From the NCBI RefSeq assembly GCF_036346615.1, contig NZ_CP107836.1:1240001-1304000 (forward strand): 64,000 nt of DNA. The letters are read 5' to 3'. Below, in pieces: positions 54,676 to 64,000 of this stretch (positions within the stretch are counted from its first letter, which is position 1; each line of letters opens with the position of its first letter). The stretch is from Streptomyces sp. NBC_00523. Its GTDB lineage: Bacteria; Actinomycetota; Actinomycetes; Streptomycetales; Streptomycetaceae. The notes beneath the pieces are model-generated. The model was not told where the DNA came from. It saw only the letters and a program-made list of their open reading frames with translations, and ran no database searches. The position numbers and the translations under genes are program-made.

Positions 54676-55347
54676 TTGTCCCGTCTCGCACTCATCAAGG
54701 CAGTGCTCGGACCGATCCTGCGCCTGATGTTCCGTCCCCGGATGGAGGGCATCGAGAACATTCCGGGCAGCGGGCCGGTGATCCTGGCGGGCAACCACCT
54801 GACGTTCATCGACTCGATGATCATGCCGATCTGCTGCGACCGTCCGGTCTACTTCATCGGCAAGGACGAGTACGTGACGGGCAAGGGGCTCAAGGGCCGC
54901 CTGATGGCCTGGTTCTTCACGGGCGTCGGCATGATCCCGGTGGACCGGGACGGCGGGCGCGGCGGTGTCGCGGCGCTGATGACGGGGCGCCGGATCCTCG
55001 AAGAGGGCAAGGCGTTCGCGATCTACCCCGAGGGCACCCGCTCCCCCGACGGCCGCCTGTACCGGGGCCGTACGGGCATCGCGCGGCTGACGCTGATGAC
55101 GGGCGCGCCGGTGGTGCCGTTCGCGATGATCGGCACGGACAAGCTCCAGCCGGGCGGCTCCGGTCTGCCCCGTCCGGGCAAGGTGACGGTGCGCTTCGGT
55201 GAGCCGATGGAGTTCTCGCGCTACGAGGGCATGGACCGCGACCGCTACGTGCTGCGCGCGGTGACCGACTCCGTGATGGCCGAGGTGATGCGGCTGTCCG
55301 GCCAGGAGTACGTGGACATGTACGCGACCAAGGCGAAGGCCGCCTGA
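54676..55347 (+). CDS. 1-acyl-sn-glycerol-3-phosphate acyltransferase (PlsC family)
   Basis: Acylates lysophosphatidic acid in membrane lipid synthesis. 223 residues: NHLTFID (His41, Asp46) is the catalytic HX4D motif, GMIPVDRDG the second, YPEGTRS (118-124) the phosphate-binding motif. A TTG start at 54676 lies five bases after GGAGG and is clearly better than in-frame alternatives. Divergent from glpQ1. A TACAAT box at 54629 may be its -10. Confidence 0.92.
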   Translation: MSRLALIKAVLGPILRLMFRPRMEGIENIPGSGPVILAGNHLTFIDSMIMPICCDRPVYFIGKDEYVTGKGLKGRLMAWFFTGVGMIPVDRDGGRGGVAALMTGRRILEEGKAFAIYPEGTRSPDGRLYRGRTGIARLTLMTGAPVVPFAMIGTDKLQPGGSGLPRPGKVTVRFGEPMEFSRYEGMDRDRYVLRAVTDSVMAEVMRLSGQEYVDMYATKAKAA

Positions 55348-55351
55348 TCCG

Positions 55352-55410
55352 CTGACACACGTGTGAGGGCCCGCCCCCGGTCCGGGGGCGGGCCCTCACA
55401 CGTGTGTCAG
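55352..55410. terminator. Exceptionally long bidirectional terminator
   Basis: A perfect 29-bp stem (55352-55380 with 55382-55410) with a one-base centre. It covers the end of the MFS gene on the - strand (stop 55407) and begins after the PlsC stop on the + strand. Confidence 0.9.
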
Positions 55411-56951
55411 TCGTGCACGATGCCCTCCTCCAGTTCCTGGCCGCGCAGCAGGAACCAGGCGACGGCCGCCGTCGCCACGAGGACGACGGCGCCGACGACG
55501 GAGGCGAGGTGCAGCCCGTCCACGAACGCGTCCTGGGCCGCGGTGACCATCTCGGCGGCCTCGTGCGGCGGCAGCAGGTGCGAGGACTCCACGGCGCCGC
55601 CCAGCGATTCGTGCGCGGCGTCGGAGACGGCGGGCGGGGTGCCGGGCGGGGCCTGGAAGCTCTTGTAGGCGCCGGTCACGATGGAGCCGAGCAGCGCGAT
55701 GCCGAGCGCCGCGCCGAGCTCGTACGCCGTCTCGGAGACCGCGGAGGCGGAGCCCGCGTGCTCCTTGGGGACGCTGGACAGGATGACGTCCGACGTCACG
55801 GTGAACGCGAAGCCCGCGCCCACGCCGACGATCAGGAGCAGCGCCCCGATCAGCGGGTAGGCCGTGTCGCGGTGGACGGCGGCGACCGCGGCCAGCGCCA
55901 GGCCGATCGCGCCGAGCCCGCCGGCCACCACGGTCCGTACGGTGAACCGCCGGGCGACCGTGCCCGCCAGCAGGCCCGCGGTGACGGCGCCGATGGCGGC
56001 GGGCAGTTCGGCGAGCCCGGCCTCCAGGGGTCCGCGGCCCTGGACCAGCTGGAGGAACTGGGAGAGGAAGAAGACGATCCCGGACAGGCCGAGGATGGTC
56101 AGCAGGTCGGCGAGGACCGCGCCGGAGAAGCCCCGGTGATGGAAGAGCCGCATGTCCAGCAGCGGGGCGGGGAGCCGGAACTGACGGCGTACGAACCAGA
56201 TCAGCGCCAGCAGCCCTGCGACGCCCACCAGGGCGGGGGTCCAGCCCACGCCGTGCGCGGCCATCTCCTTGATGGCGTAGACGACGCCGATCATGCCGAC
56301 CAGCGAGAGGCCCACGCTCGGCAGGTCCCACGGCCCGGGCGCCGGGTTCTTGGACTCGGGGATCATCTTGATGCCGACCACCACGAGCACCGCCATGACG
56401 GGCAGGTTGATCAGGAAGACCGAGCCCCACCAGAAGTGTTCGAGGAGGAATCCGCCGACAACGGGGCCGACGGCGGCGCCGGCCGAGGCCATCGCGCCCC
56501 AGATGCCGATGGCGAGGCTGCGCTCGCGGGGGTCGTGGAAGAGGTTGCGGATCAGCGCGAGGGTGGACGGCATCAGGGTGGCGCCCGCGACGCCGAGCAG
56601 CGCCCGCGCCAAGATCATCATCTCGGGCGTGTGCGCGTAGGCGTTGAGCACCGAGACCGCGCCGAAGGCGGTGGCGCCGCAGAGCAGCAGCTTCTTGCGG
56701 CCGATGCGGTCGCCGAGGCTGCCCATGGAGACCAGGAGCCCGGCGATCACGAAGGAGTAGACGTCGCCGATCCAGAGCAGCTGGGTGCCGGTCGGCTCCA
56801 GGTCCTCGCTGAGGAAGGGGGTCGCCAGGCCGAGCACGGTCGCGTCGACGGCCACGAGCAGCACGGCGAGGACGAGGACGGCCAGCGCGATCCACCGTCC
56901 GGGGCGGTACGGATCGACGGGGGGCTCCGGGTGCTCTTCGACGCTGCTCAT
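55407..56951 (-). CDS. MFS multidrug efflux transporter (DHA2, 14-segment type)
   Basis: 514 residues with about 14 membrane segments. Motif A is GSLGDRIGRKKLL, the DHA2 motif C is VVGGFLLEHFWW, and LAVLLVAVDATVLGLATPFL is a typical first helix. It resembles SmvA/LfrA/QacA-type proton-driven drug exporters. Its ATG overlaps the tetR stop (ATGA), and the regulator lies upstream, so the pair is one operon. Confidence 0.92.
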   Translation of the reverse strand: MSSVEEHPEPPVDPYRPGRWIALAVLVLAVLLVAVDATVLGLATPFLSEDLEPTGTQLLWIGDVYSFVIAGLLVSMGSLGDRIGRKKLLLCGATAFGAVSVLNAYAHTPEMMILARALLGVAGATLMPSTLALIRNLFHDPRERSLAIGIWGAMASAGAAVGPVVGGFLLEHFWWGSVFLINLPVMAVLVVVGIKMIPESKNPAPGPWDLPSVGLSLVGMIGVVYAIKEMAAHGVGWTPALVGVAGLLALIWFVRRQFRLPAPLLDMRLFHHRGFSGAVLADLLTILGLSGIVFFLSQFLQLVQGRGPLEAGLAELPAAIGAVTAGLLAGTVARRFTVRTVVAGGLGAIGLALAAVAAVHRDTAYPLIGALLLIVGVGAGFAFTVTSDVILSSVPKEHAGSASAVSETAYELGAALGIALLGSIVTGAYKSFQAPPGTPPAVSDAAHESLGGAVESSHLLPPHEAAEMVTAAQDAFVDGLHLASVVGAVVLVATAAVAWFLLRGQELEEGIVHD

Positions 56952-57499
56952 TGCTCCACGCTCCGGCGTGCGCCGCCGAGCAGCAACTCGGCGATCATGT
57001 ACGGGAAGTCCCGGGCGGCCACCCGGCCCGCCTGAACGGCCCACGCCCCGCTGCCGATGAGCCCGTACAGCGCCTCGGTCAGCCAGGCCGGGGTCAGGTC
57101 GATGCGGAATTCGCCGCGCTCCTGGCCGCGCCGGAAGAAGGCGGCGACACGGGCGTCCAGCCGGTCCCAGCCGGCGTTCTGGTCGCCGTCCTCCCAGAGC
57201 TGGTTCTCCGTCACGAGGAACGAGAGCAGTCCGGCGCCCGGCTCGACGGCGACGACGAACCGGCGCAGCGCCTCCTCGCTCGTGCCCTCGTCCATCGCGG
57301 CGGCGTCGAGCGCGGCCTCGAACTCCTGGATGCCCAGCTCCTCCAGCGCCCTGACCAGGGCGTCCCGCCCGGCGAAGTGCCGGTGCAGGGTGGCGCGCCC
57401 GATCCCGGCCGCCTTGGCGACCTCGTCCATGGTCGCGGTGGATTTACGGGTCAGCAGGGCGGCGGCACTGCGCAGCACCTGCTCACGATCAAGAGTCAT
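56948..57499 (-). CDS. TetR-family repressor of the MFS transporter
   Basis: 183 residues. The N-terminal helix-turn-helix is TMDEVAKAAGIGRATLHRHF at about 23-42; the C-terminal ligand and dimer domain has a TetR_C layout. It is translationally coupled to the transporter, and a perfect palindrome sits 12 bases upstream of its start, strongly suggesting self-repression released by a drug-like ligand. Confidence 0.92.
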   Translation of the reverse strand: MTLDREQVLRSAAALLTRKSTATMDEVAKAAGIGRATLHRHFAGRDALVRALEELGIQEFEAALDAAAMDEGTSEEALRRFVVAVEPGAGLLSFLVTENQLWEDGDQNAGWDRLDARVAAFFRRGQERGEFRIDLTPAWLTEALYGLIGSGAWAVQAGRVAARDFPYMIAELLLGGARRSVEQ

Positions 57500-57511
57500 G
57501 GGACAACACTA

Positions 57512-57543
57512 ACCCGAATGAGACATCAACGTCTCATTCGGGT
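57512..57543. promoter_or_regulatory. TetR operator palindrome
   Basis: Two 13-base arms (57512-57524 and 57531-57543) are perfect reverse complements around ATCAAC; the core reads TGAGAC-N6-GTCTCA. It lies between the tetR start and the end of the reductase gene (57566). Size and symmetry fit a TetR-dimer site. Confidence 0.85.
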
Positions 57544-57565
57544 GAGTGGCGTCCCATTCCGTCGG

Positions 57566-58537
57566 TCAGCTCCAGGGCAGCGAGGCGCGGTGCCGCCAGT
57601 ACGCCTCCGGCTCCTCGACCAGGGCCTCCAGCCTGGTCCGCCGTTCCTCGTCGAGGACGGGGACGGCCGCGTGGAGATTGCCGGAGAGCTGGGCGACGGT
57701 GGCCGCGCCGGAGAGCACGACGCCGGCCCACGGCTGGTGGAGCACCAGGGCCAGGGCGACCGCGTCGCTCCCGAGCCCCTCCTCGTCCGCGATCTCCCGC
57801 ACGACGGCGGGCGCCTGCTCCCCCGCGAGCCTGCCGTTGGCCATGCCCTCCTTGACGATGACGGTGAGCCCGGCGGCGTGCGCCTCGGCGAGCGCGGGTC
57901 CCGCCGAGGTCTCCAGCGCGTTGTAGGTGGCCTGGACCGTACGGAAGAGGGGCGCGCCGTCGACGGTGACGGCGAGGGCGGCGAGGATCGCCTCGGCCTG
58001 CGCGGGGCCGCTGGTGGAGATGCCGACGCTGACGCCCTGCGCGGCCAGTTCGGCGAGGCGGGCGTGCAGCTCCTTGTCGGCGAGCGCCGGGCTGTCCGGG
58101 GTCACCGAGTGGATCTGGTAGAGGTCGAGCCGGTCGCCGAGCAGGGCGGCGGTCTCGGCGCGCTGGCGTTCGAACGCGGCGAGGCTGTGGTCCTTGACCT
58201 CGTGCGTCTCCGCGTCGAGGCCCCAGTCGGCGGTGTAGGTGTAGCCCCATTTGCTGCCGACGACCACGTCGTCCGCCTCGGGGTGCGCGGCCAGCCAGCC
58301 GGCCAGGAACTCCTCGGCGCGCCCGTAGGAGCGGGCGGCGTCGAAGTAGCGGACACCCTGCGCGTAGGCGGCGTCGAGGAGTTCGTGCGTACGGGCGCGC
58401 AGGGCGTCGGGCGAGCGCTCCCCGGGCAGGTCGCGGTCGCGGTGGAGGTTGATGTAGCCGGGCCGGCCGACGGCGGCCAGGCCGAGCCCGATGTGGGCGG
58501 TGGGGGTGGTCGCTTCGGACAGTCGGGCGAACGGCAT
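57566..58537 (-). CDS. Aldo/keto reductase
   Basis: 323-residue NADPH-dependent oxidoreductase with the (beta/alpha)8 fold. Catalytic residues: Asp66 and Tyr71 (YFDAARSYGRAEEFL), Lys96 (VVGSKWGYTYT) and a His in LYQIHS. The substrate is unknown. It lies upstream of the tetR operator on the same strand. GAGGAG is six bases before the ATG. Confidence 0.9.
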   Translation of the reverse strand: MPFARLSEATTPTAHIGLGLAAVGRPGYINLHRDRDLPGERSPDALRARTHELLDAAYAQGVRYFDAARSYGRAEEFLAGWLAAHPEADDVVVGSKWGYTYTADWGLDAETHEVKDHSLAAFERQRAETAALLGDRLDLYQIHSVTPDSPALADKELHARLAELAAQGVSVGISTSGPAQAEAILAALAVTVDGAPLFRTVQATYNALETSAGPALAEAHAAGLTVIVKEGMANGRLAGEQAPAVVREIADEEGLGSDAVALALVLHQPWAGVVLSGAATVAQLSGNLHAAVPVLDEERRTRLEALVEEPEAYWRHRASLPWS

Positions 58538-58602
58538 CGCGGGCTCCTCGTCGTCGGGCAGGACGCGCCTACCCTTCAACGTAGCCCGCGATGCCTCTCC
58601 GG

Positions 58603-61411
<2,809 letters not shown>

Positions 61412-61460
61412 CGAGTCATTTCGGGGGCGGCCGAACGATCAGCGGCCTAAAGTCCGTGGC

Positions 61461-62168
61461 ATGCGAAGACTTGTGACAACCGCCGCCGTTCTGCTGGCTC
61501 TCGGCACCGTCGTCGGGGCCGGGCGGCCGCCGCTGGCCACCGCCCCGCTGCCGACCCGGCTCGCCGACACGGGCGGCGGCACCCAGCTGATCACCGCCAT
61601 GGCGGACTCCACCTCGTCCACCGTCGGCACCCTCACTTGGTGGGACCTGCGCGACGGGAAGTGGGTCGCCGCCGGGACCGCCGCCGCCCGGTTCGGCTCG
61701 AAGGGGCTCACCGAGGGCAGCACCCGTCAGCAGAGCACGTACACGACGCCGACCGGTCTCTACGACCTGCCGTACGCCTTCGGGGTCAAGGCCGCCCCTG
61801 CCGGGACGCGCTTCTCGTACCGGCAGGCCACCACCAAGTCCTGGTGGTGCGAGGACAACGAGGCCGCCGCCTACAACCGCTGGGTCGAGCCGCTGCCCTC
61901 GGACTGCCGGGCCTCGGAGTCCGAGCAGATCACCGCGTACCCCACGCAGTACGCCCGCGCGCTCGTCATCGGCTTCAACTACGACAAGCCGGTACGCGGC
62001 CGGGGCGCCGGGATCTTCCTGCACGTCAACGGGTCCGGCGCGACCGCCGGTTGCGTCTCCGTACCGGCGGACGCGATGGACCGCATCCTGGCCTGGGCCG
62101 ACCCGGCCCGCAGCCCGCACATCGCGATCGGCACCGTCGCGGGCGCGACCGCGATCACCAACTACTGA
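61461..62168 (+). CDS. Secreted L,D-transpeptidase (YkuD)-like protein
   Basis: 235 residues with a signal peptide in about the first 25 (MRRLVTTAAVLLALGTVVGAG). The C-terminus has IFLHVNGSGATAGCVSV, matching the HxN/SxGxxxxGC(I/V) motif around the catalytic Cys. It is probably a cell-wall transpeptidase or an inactive relative; two extra Cys (WWCEDN, SDCRAS) could form a disulfide. It converges with argR. Confidence 0.85.
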   Translation: MRRLVTTAAVLLALGTVVGAGRPPLATAPLPTRLADTGGGTQLITAMADSTSSTVGTLTWWDLRDGKWVAAGTAAARFGSKGLTEGSTRQQSTYTTPTGLYDLPYAFGVKAAPAGTRFSYRQATTKSWWCEDNEAAAYNRWVEPLPSDCRASESEQITAYPTQYARALVIGFNYDKPVRGRGAGIFLHVNGSGATAGCVSVPADAMDRILAWADPARSPHIAIGTVAGATAITNY

Positions 62169-62178
62169 CGTCCCCGCA

Positions 62179-62715
62179 CTAGCGCTCGTTCTGCGCGAGC
62201 CGCAGCAGATGGTCGGCGAGCGCCTGCCCGCCGGCCGGGTCGCGGCTGATCAGCATGAGCGTGTCGTCGCCCGCGATGGTGCCGAGGATGTCGTGCAGTT
62301 CGGCCTGGTCGATGGCCGAGGCGAGGAACTGCGCGGCGCCCGGCGGCGTACGCAGCACCACCAGGTTGGCCGAGGCCTCCGCCGAGATCAGCAGCTCGGC
62401 GGAGAGCCGCCGCATCCGCTCCTCCTTGGCGGAGCCGCCCAGCGGCGCCTGCGGGGTACGGAAACCGCCCTCGCTCGGCACCGCGTAGATCAGCTCGCCG
62501 CCGGTGTTGCGGATCTTCACCGCGCCCAGCTCGTCCAGGTCCCGGGAGAGCGTCGCCTGAGTGACGCTCAGCCCGTCGTCGCTGAGGAGCTTGGCCAGCT
62601 GGCTCTGCGAGCGCACCGGCTGCCGGTTGAGGATGTCCACGATCCGGCGGTGGCGGGCCGTGCGGGTCTGCGGCACCGAAGGCCCGCCGAACTCGGATTC
62701 CTGCGCCTCGGTCAT
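62179..62715 (-). CDS. argR: Arginine repressor
   Basis: 178 residues. N-terminal winged helix-turn-helix ([38 protein letters not shown]) and C-terminal hexamerisation and arginine-binding domain ([15 protein letters not shown]). It represses arginine genes when arginine is high. ATG 62715 is chosen over an upstream frame inside argD. It follows argD by ten bases. Confidence 0.96.
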   Translation of the reverse strand: MTEAQESEFGGPSVPQTRTARHRRIVDILNRQPVRSQSQLAKLLSDDGLSVTQATLSRDLDELGAVKIRNTGGELIYAVPSEGGFRTPQAPLGGSAKEERMRRLSAELLISAEASANLVVLRTPPGAAQFLASAIDQAELHDILGTIAGDDTLMLISRDPAGGQALADHLLRLAQNER

Positions 62716-62725
62716 CGTCGTCGCC

Positions 62726-63937
62726 TCATTCTCCGGAGCGCTTCTCGCCGGATCGTCCGTCCCCGTATGCCGCGTCGAGGGCACCCGGCAGCGCCCGGAG
62801 GAACGCGTCCACCTCCGCGTCGCCGATCGTCAGCGGCGGCATCAGCCGCAGGACGTCGGGCGCGGGCGCGTTCACCAGGAGACCGGCACCCTGAGCCGCC
62901 TGCTGCGCCTGGGGCGCGAGGGGCTCGGTGAGCACGATACCCAGCAGCAGCCCGGAGCCACGGACATGGGAGACCAGGGGGTGCCCCAGCCCCTCCACGC
63001 CCTCCCGGATGCGCTCGCCGAGCCGCTTCACCTGATCGAGGGCGCCGTCGGCGGCCAGCGTGTCCAGGACCGCGAGACCGGCGGCGCAGGCGACCGGGTT
63101 GCCGCCGAACGTCGTGCCGTGCTGGCCGGGTGCGAGGAGGTCGGCCGCCGCGCCGAAGGCGACCGCGGCGCCGATCGGGAGTCCGCCGCCGAGCCCCTTG
63201 GCGAGGGTGACGACGTCGGGCTCGACGCCCTGGTGGGCCTGGTGCTCGAACCACGTACCGCACCGGCCGATGCCGGTCTGGACCTCGTCCAGGACGAGCA
63301 GGGTGCCGGTGGCCCGGGTGATCTCCCGGGCGGCCTCCAGATAGCCCTTGGCCGGGACGACGACGCCGTTCTCGCCCTGGACGGGCTCGATGATCAGGAG
63401 CGCGGTGTCGGTGGTGACGGCGGACCGCAGCGCCTCCACGTCCCCGTACGGCACATGGGTGACGTCGCCGGGGAGCGGGGTGAAGGCCTCGCGCTTCTTG
63501 GGCTGGCCGGTGAGCGCGAGCGCGCCCATGGTCCGGCCGTGGAAGCCGCCGTCGGTGGCGACCATGTGGGTGCGCCCGGTCAGCCGGCCGATCTTGAACG
63601 CGGCCTCGTTGGCCTCGGCACCCGAGTTGCAGAAGTAGACCTTGCCGGTGCGGCCGAACAGCGAGAGGAGCCGTTCGGCAAGCGCGACGGGCGGTTCGGC
63701 GATGTACAGGTTGGACACGTGCCCGAGGGTGGAGATCTGGGCGGTGACCGCCTCCACGACGGCGGGGTGGCCGTGGCCCAGGGCGTTGACCGCGATGCCG
63801 CCGACGAAGTCGAGGTACTCGGTGCCGTCCGCGTCCCAGACGCGGGCGCCCTCGCCGCGCACGAGGGACAGCTTCGGGGTGCCGTAGTTGTCCATCAGTG
63901 CGTGCTGCCAGCGCTGCGCAAGCTCGGCGTTGCTCAT
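62726..63937 (-). CDS. argD: Acetylornithine aminotransferase
   Basis: PLP-dependent class III aminotransferase of arginine biosynthesis, 403 residues. Motifs: [31 protein letters not shown], and the catalytic Lys near residue 246 in [16 protein letters not shown]. Its ATG overlaps the argB stop (ATGA), placing it in an argB-argD-argR operon. Confidence 0.97.
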   Translation of the reverse strand: MSNAELAQRWQHALMDNYGTPKLSLVRGEGARVWDADGTEYLDFVGGIAVNALGHGHPAVVEAVTAQISTLGHVSNLYIAEPPVALAERLLSLFGRTGKVYFCNSGAEANEAAFKIGRLTGRTHMVATDGGFHGRTMGALALTGQPKKREAFTPLPGDVTHVPYGDVEALRSAVTTDTALLIIEPVQGENGVVVPAKGYLEAAREITRATGTLLVLDEVQTGIGRCGTWFEHQAHQGVEPDVVTLAKGLGGGLPIGAAVAFGAAADLLAPGQHGTTFGGNPVACAAGLAVLDTLAADGALDQVKRLGERIREGVEGLGHPLVSHVRGSGLLLGIVLTEPLAPQAQQAAQGAGLLVNAPAPDVLRLMPPLTIGDAEVDAFLRALPGALDAAYGDGRSGEKRSGE

Positions 63938-64000
63938 GACTCCCCCTGTGCGTCGGGCACGACCATCGTGCCGATTCCCTCGTCGGTGAAGATTTCCAGC
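63934..64000 (-). CDS. argB: Acetylglutamate kinase, 3' end only
   Basis: The last 22 codons before the window edge read [19 protein letters not shown](ES), matching the C-terminus of acetylglutamate kinases (the motif [11 protein letters not shown]). Overlaps argD by four bases. The rest lies outside the window. Confidence 0.85.
   Translation of the reverse strand, partial: LEIFTDEGIGTMVVPDAQGES

Overview
This window is a stretch of high-GC (about 70 % or more) actinobacterial core chromosome, almost certainly from a Streptomyces. The evidence is the sporulation gene ssgB, GTG and TTG starts, strong third-position G/C, the order relA-apt-secF-secD-yajC-ruvBAC-yebC-pdxT-pdxS, the phosphatidylinositol-mannoside cluster, and a bluB-cobT fusion. 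I see no prophage, insertion sequence, CRISPR array or biosynthetic cluster. Most long open frames lying opposite these genes are GC-driven shadows.

Layout. 1-12111 (- strand): stringent-response relA (cut at its 3' end), apt, the SecDF-YajC translocase, RuvABC resolvasome, a YebC regulator, PdxST for vitamin B6 and a LemA-like protein. 12149-22704: the actinobacterial PIM cluster (pimA, PIM acyltransferase, pgsA), a HIT hydrolase and thrS on the - strand. These are interrupted by + strand genes: a divergent EF-G-like GTPase, an unknown membrane protein and a voltage-gated-type K+ channel. A 162-nt nested palindrome (14950-15111) lies between pgsA and the first of them. 22797-28646: two genes of unknown role (one DUF4365-like), a DEDDh exonuclease, an SRPBCC protein and a large membrane protein. 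Two identical tRNA-Val(CAC) genes flank the last two of these. 28847-36174: a PGPGW membrane protein, ssgB, a CGNR regulator, small proteins, a CE7 esterase, a DsbA-like protein, a tandem GNAT and pabC/pabB.

36226-36779 is a five-gene tRNA operon (Gly, Cys, three Val) with a clear promoter and terminator. 36789-48402 holds a zinc-ribbon protein, an APH-like kinase, two small proteins, a Ser/Thr kinase, a SpoU methylase and cobalamin genes (cobA, the three-part bluB-cobT fusion, cobL), followed by an acetyltransferase. 48544-51196 is a metNIQ methionine ABC transporter with a 536-bp upstream gap that contains a candidate leader peptide. 51733-58537 has small membrane proteins, a GNAT, glpQ1 with a possible PHO box, a PlsC acyltransferase, a TetR-MFS efflux pair with a perfect operator palindrome, and an aldo/keto reductase. 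58603-64000 carries arginine genes (argH, argR, argD, end of argB) with ARG-box-like palindromes in front of argH, plus a HEAT-repeat protein and an L,D-transpeptidase-like secreted protein.

Most of the window is conserved housekeeping DNA. The parts I find most worth checking are the structured palindrome at 14950-15111, the extreme Pro/Ala-rich bluB-cobT fusion, the metN upstream leader, and several operator-like inverted repeats.
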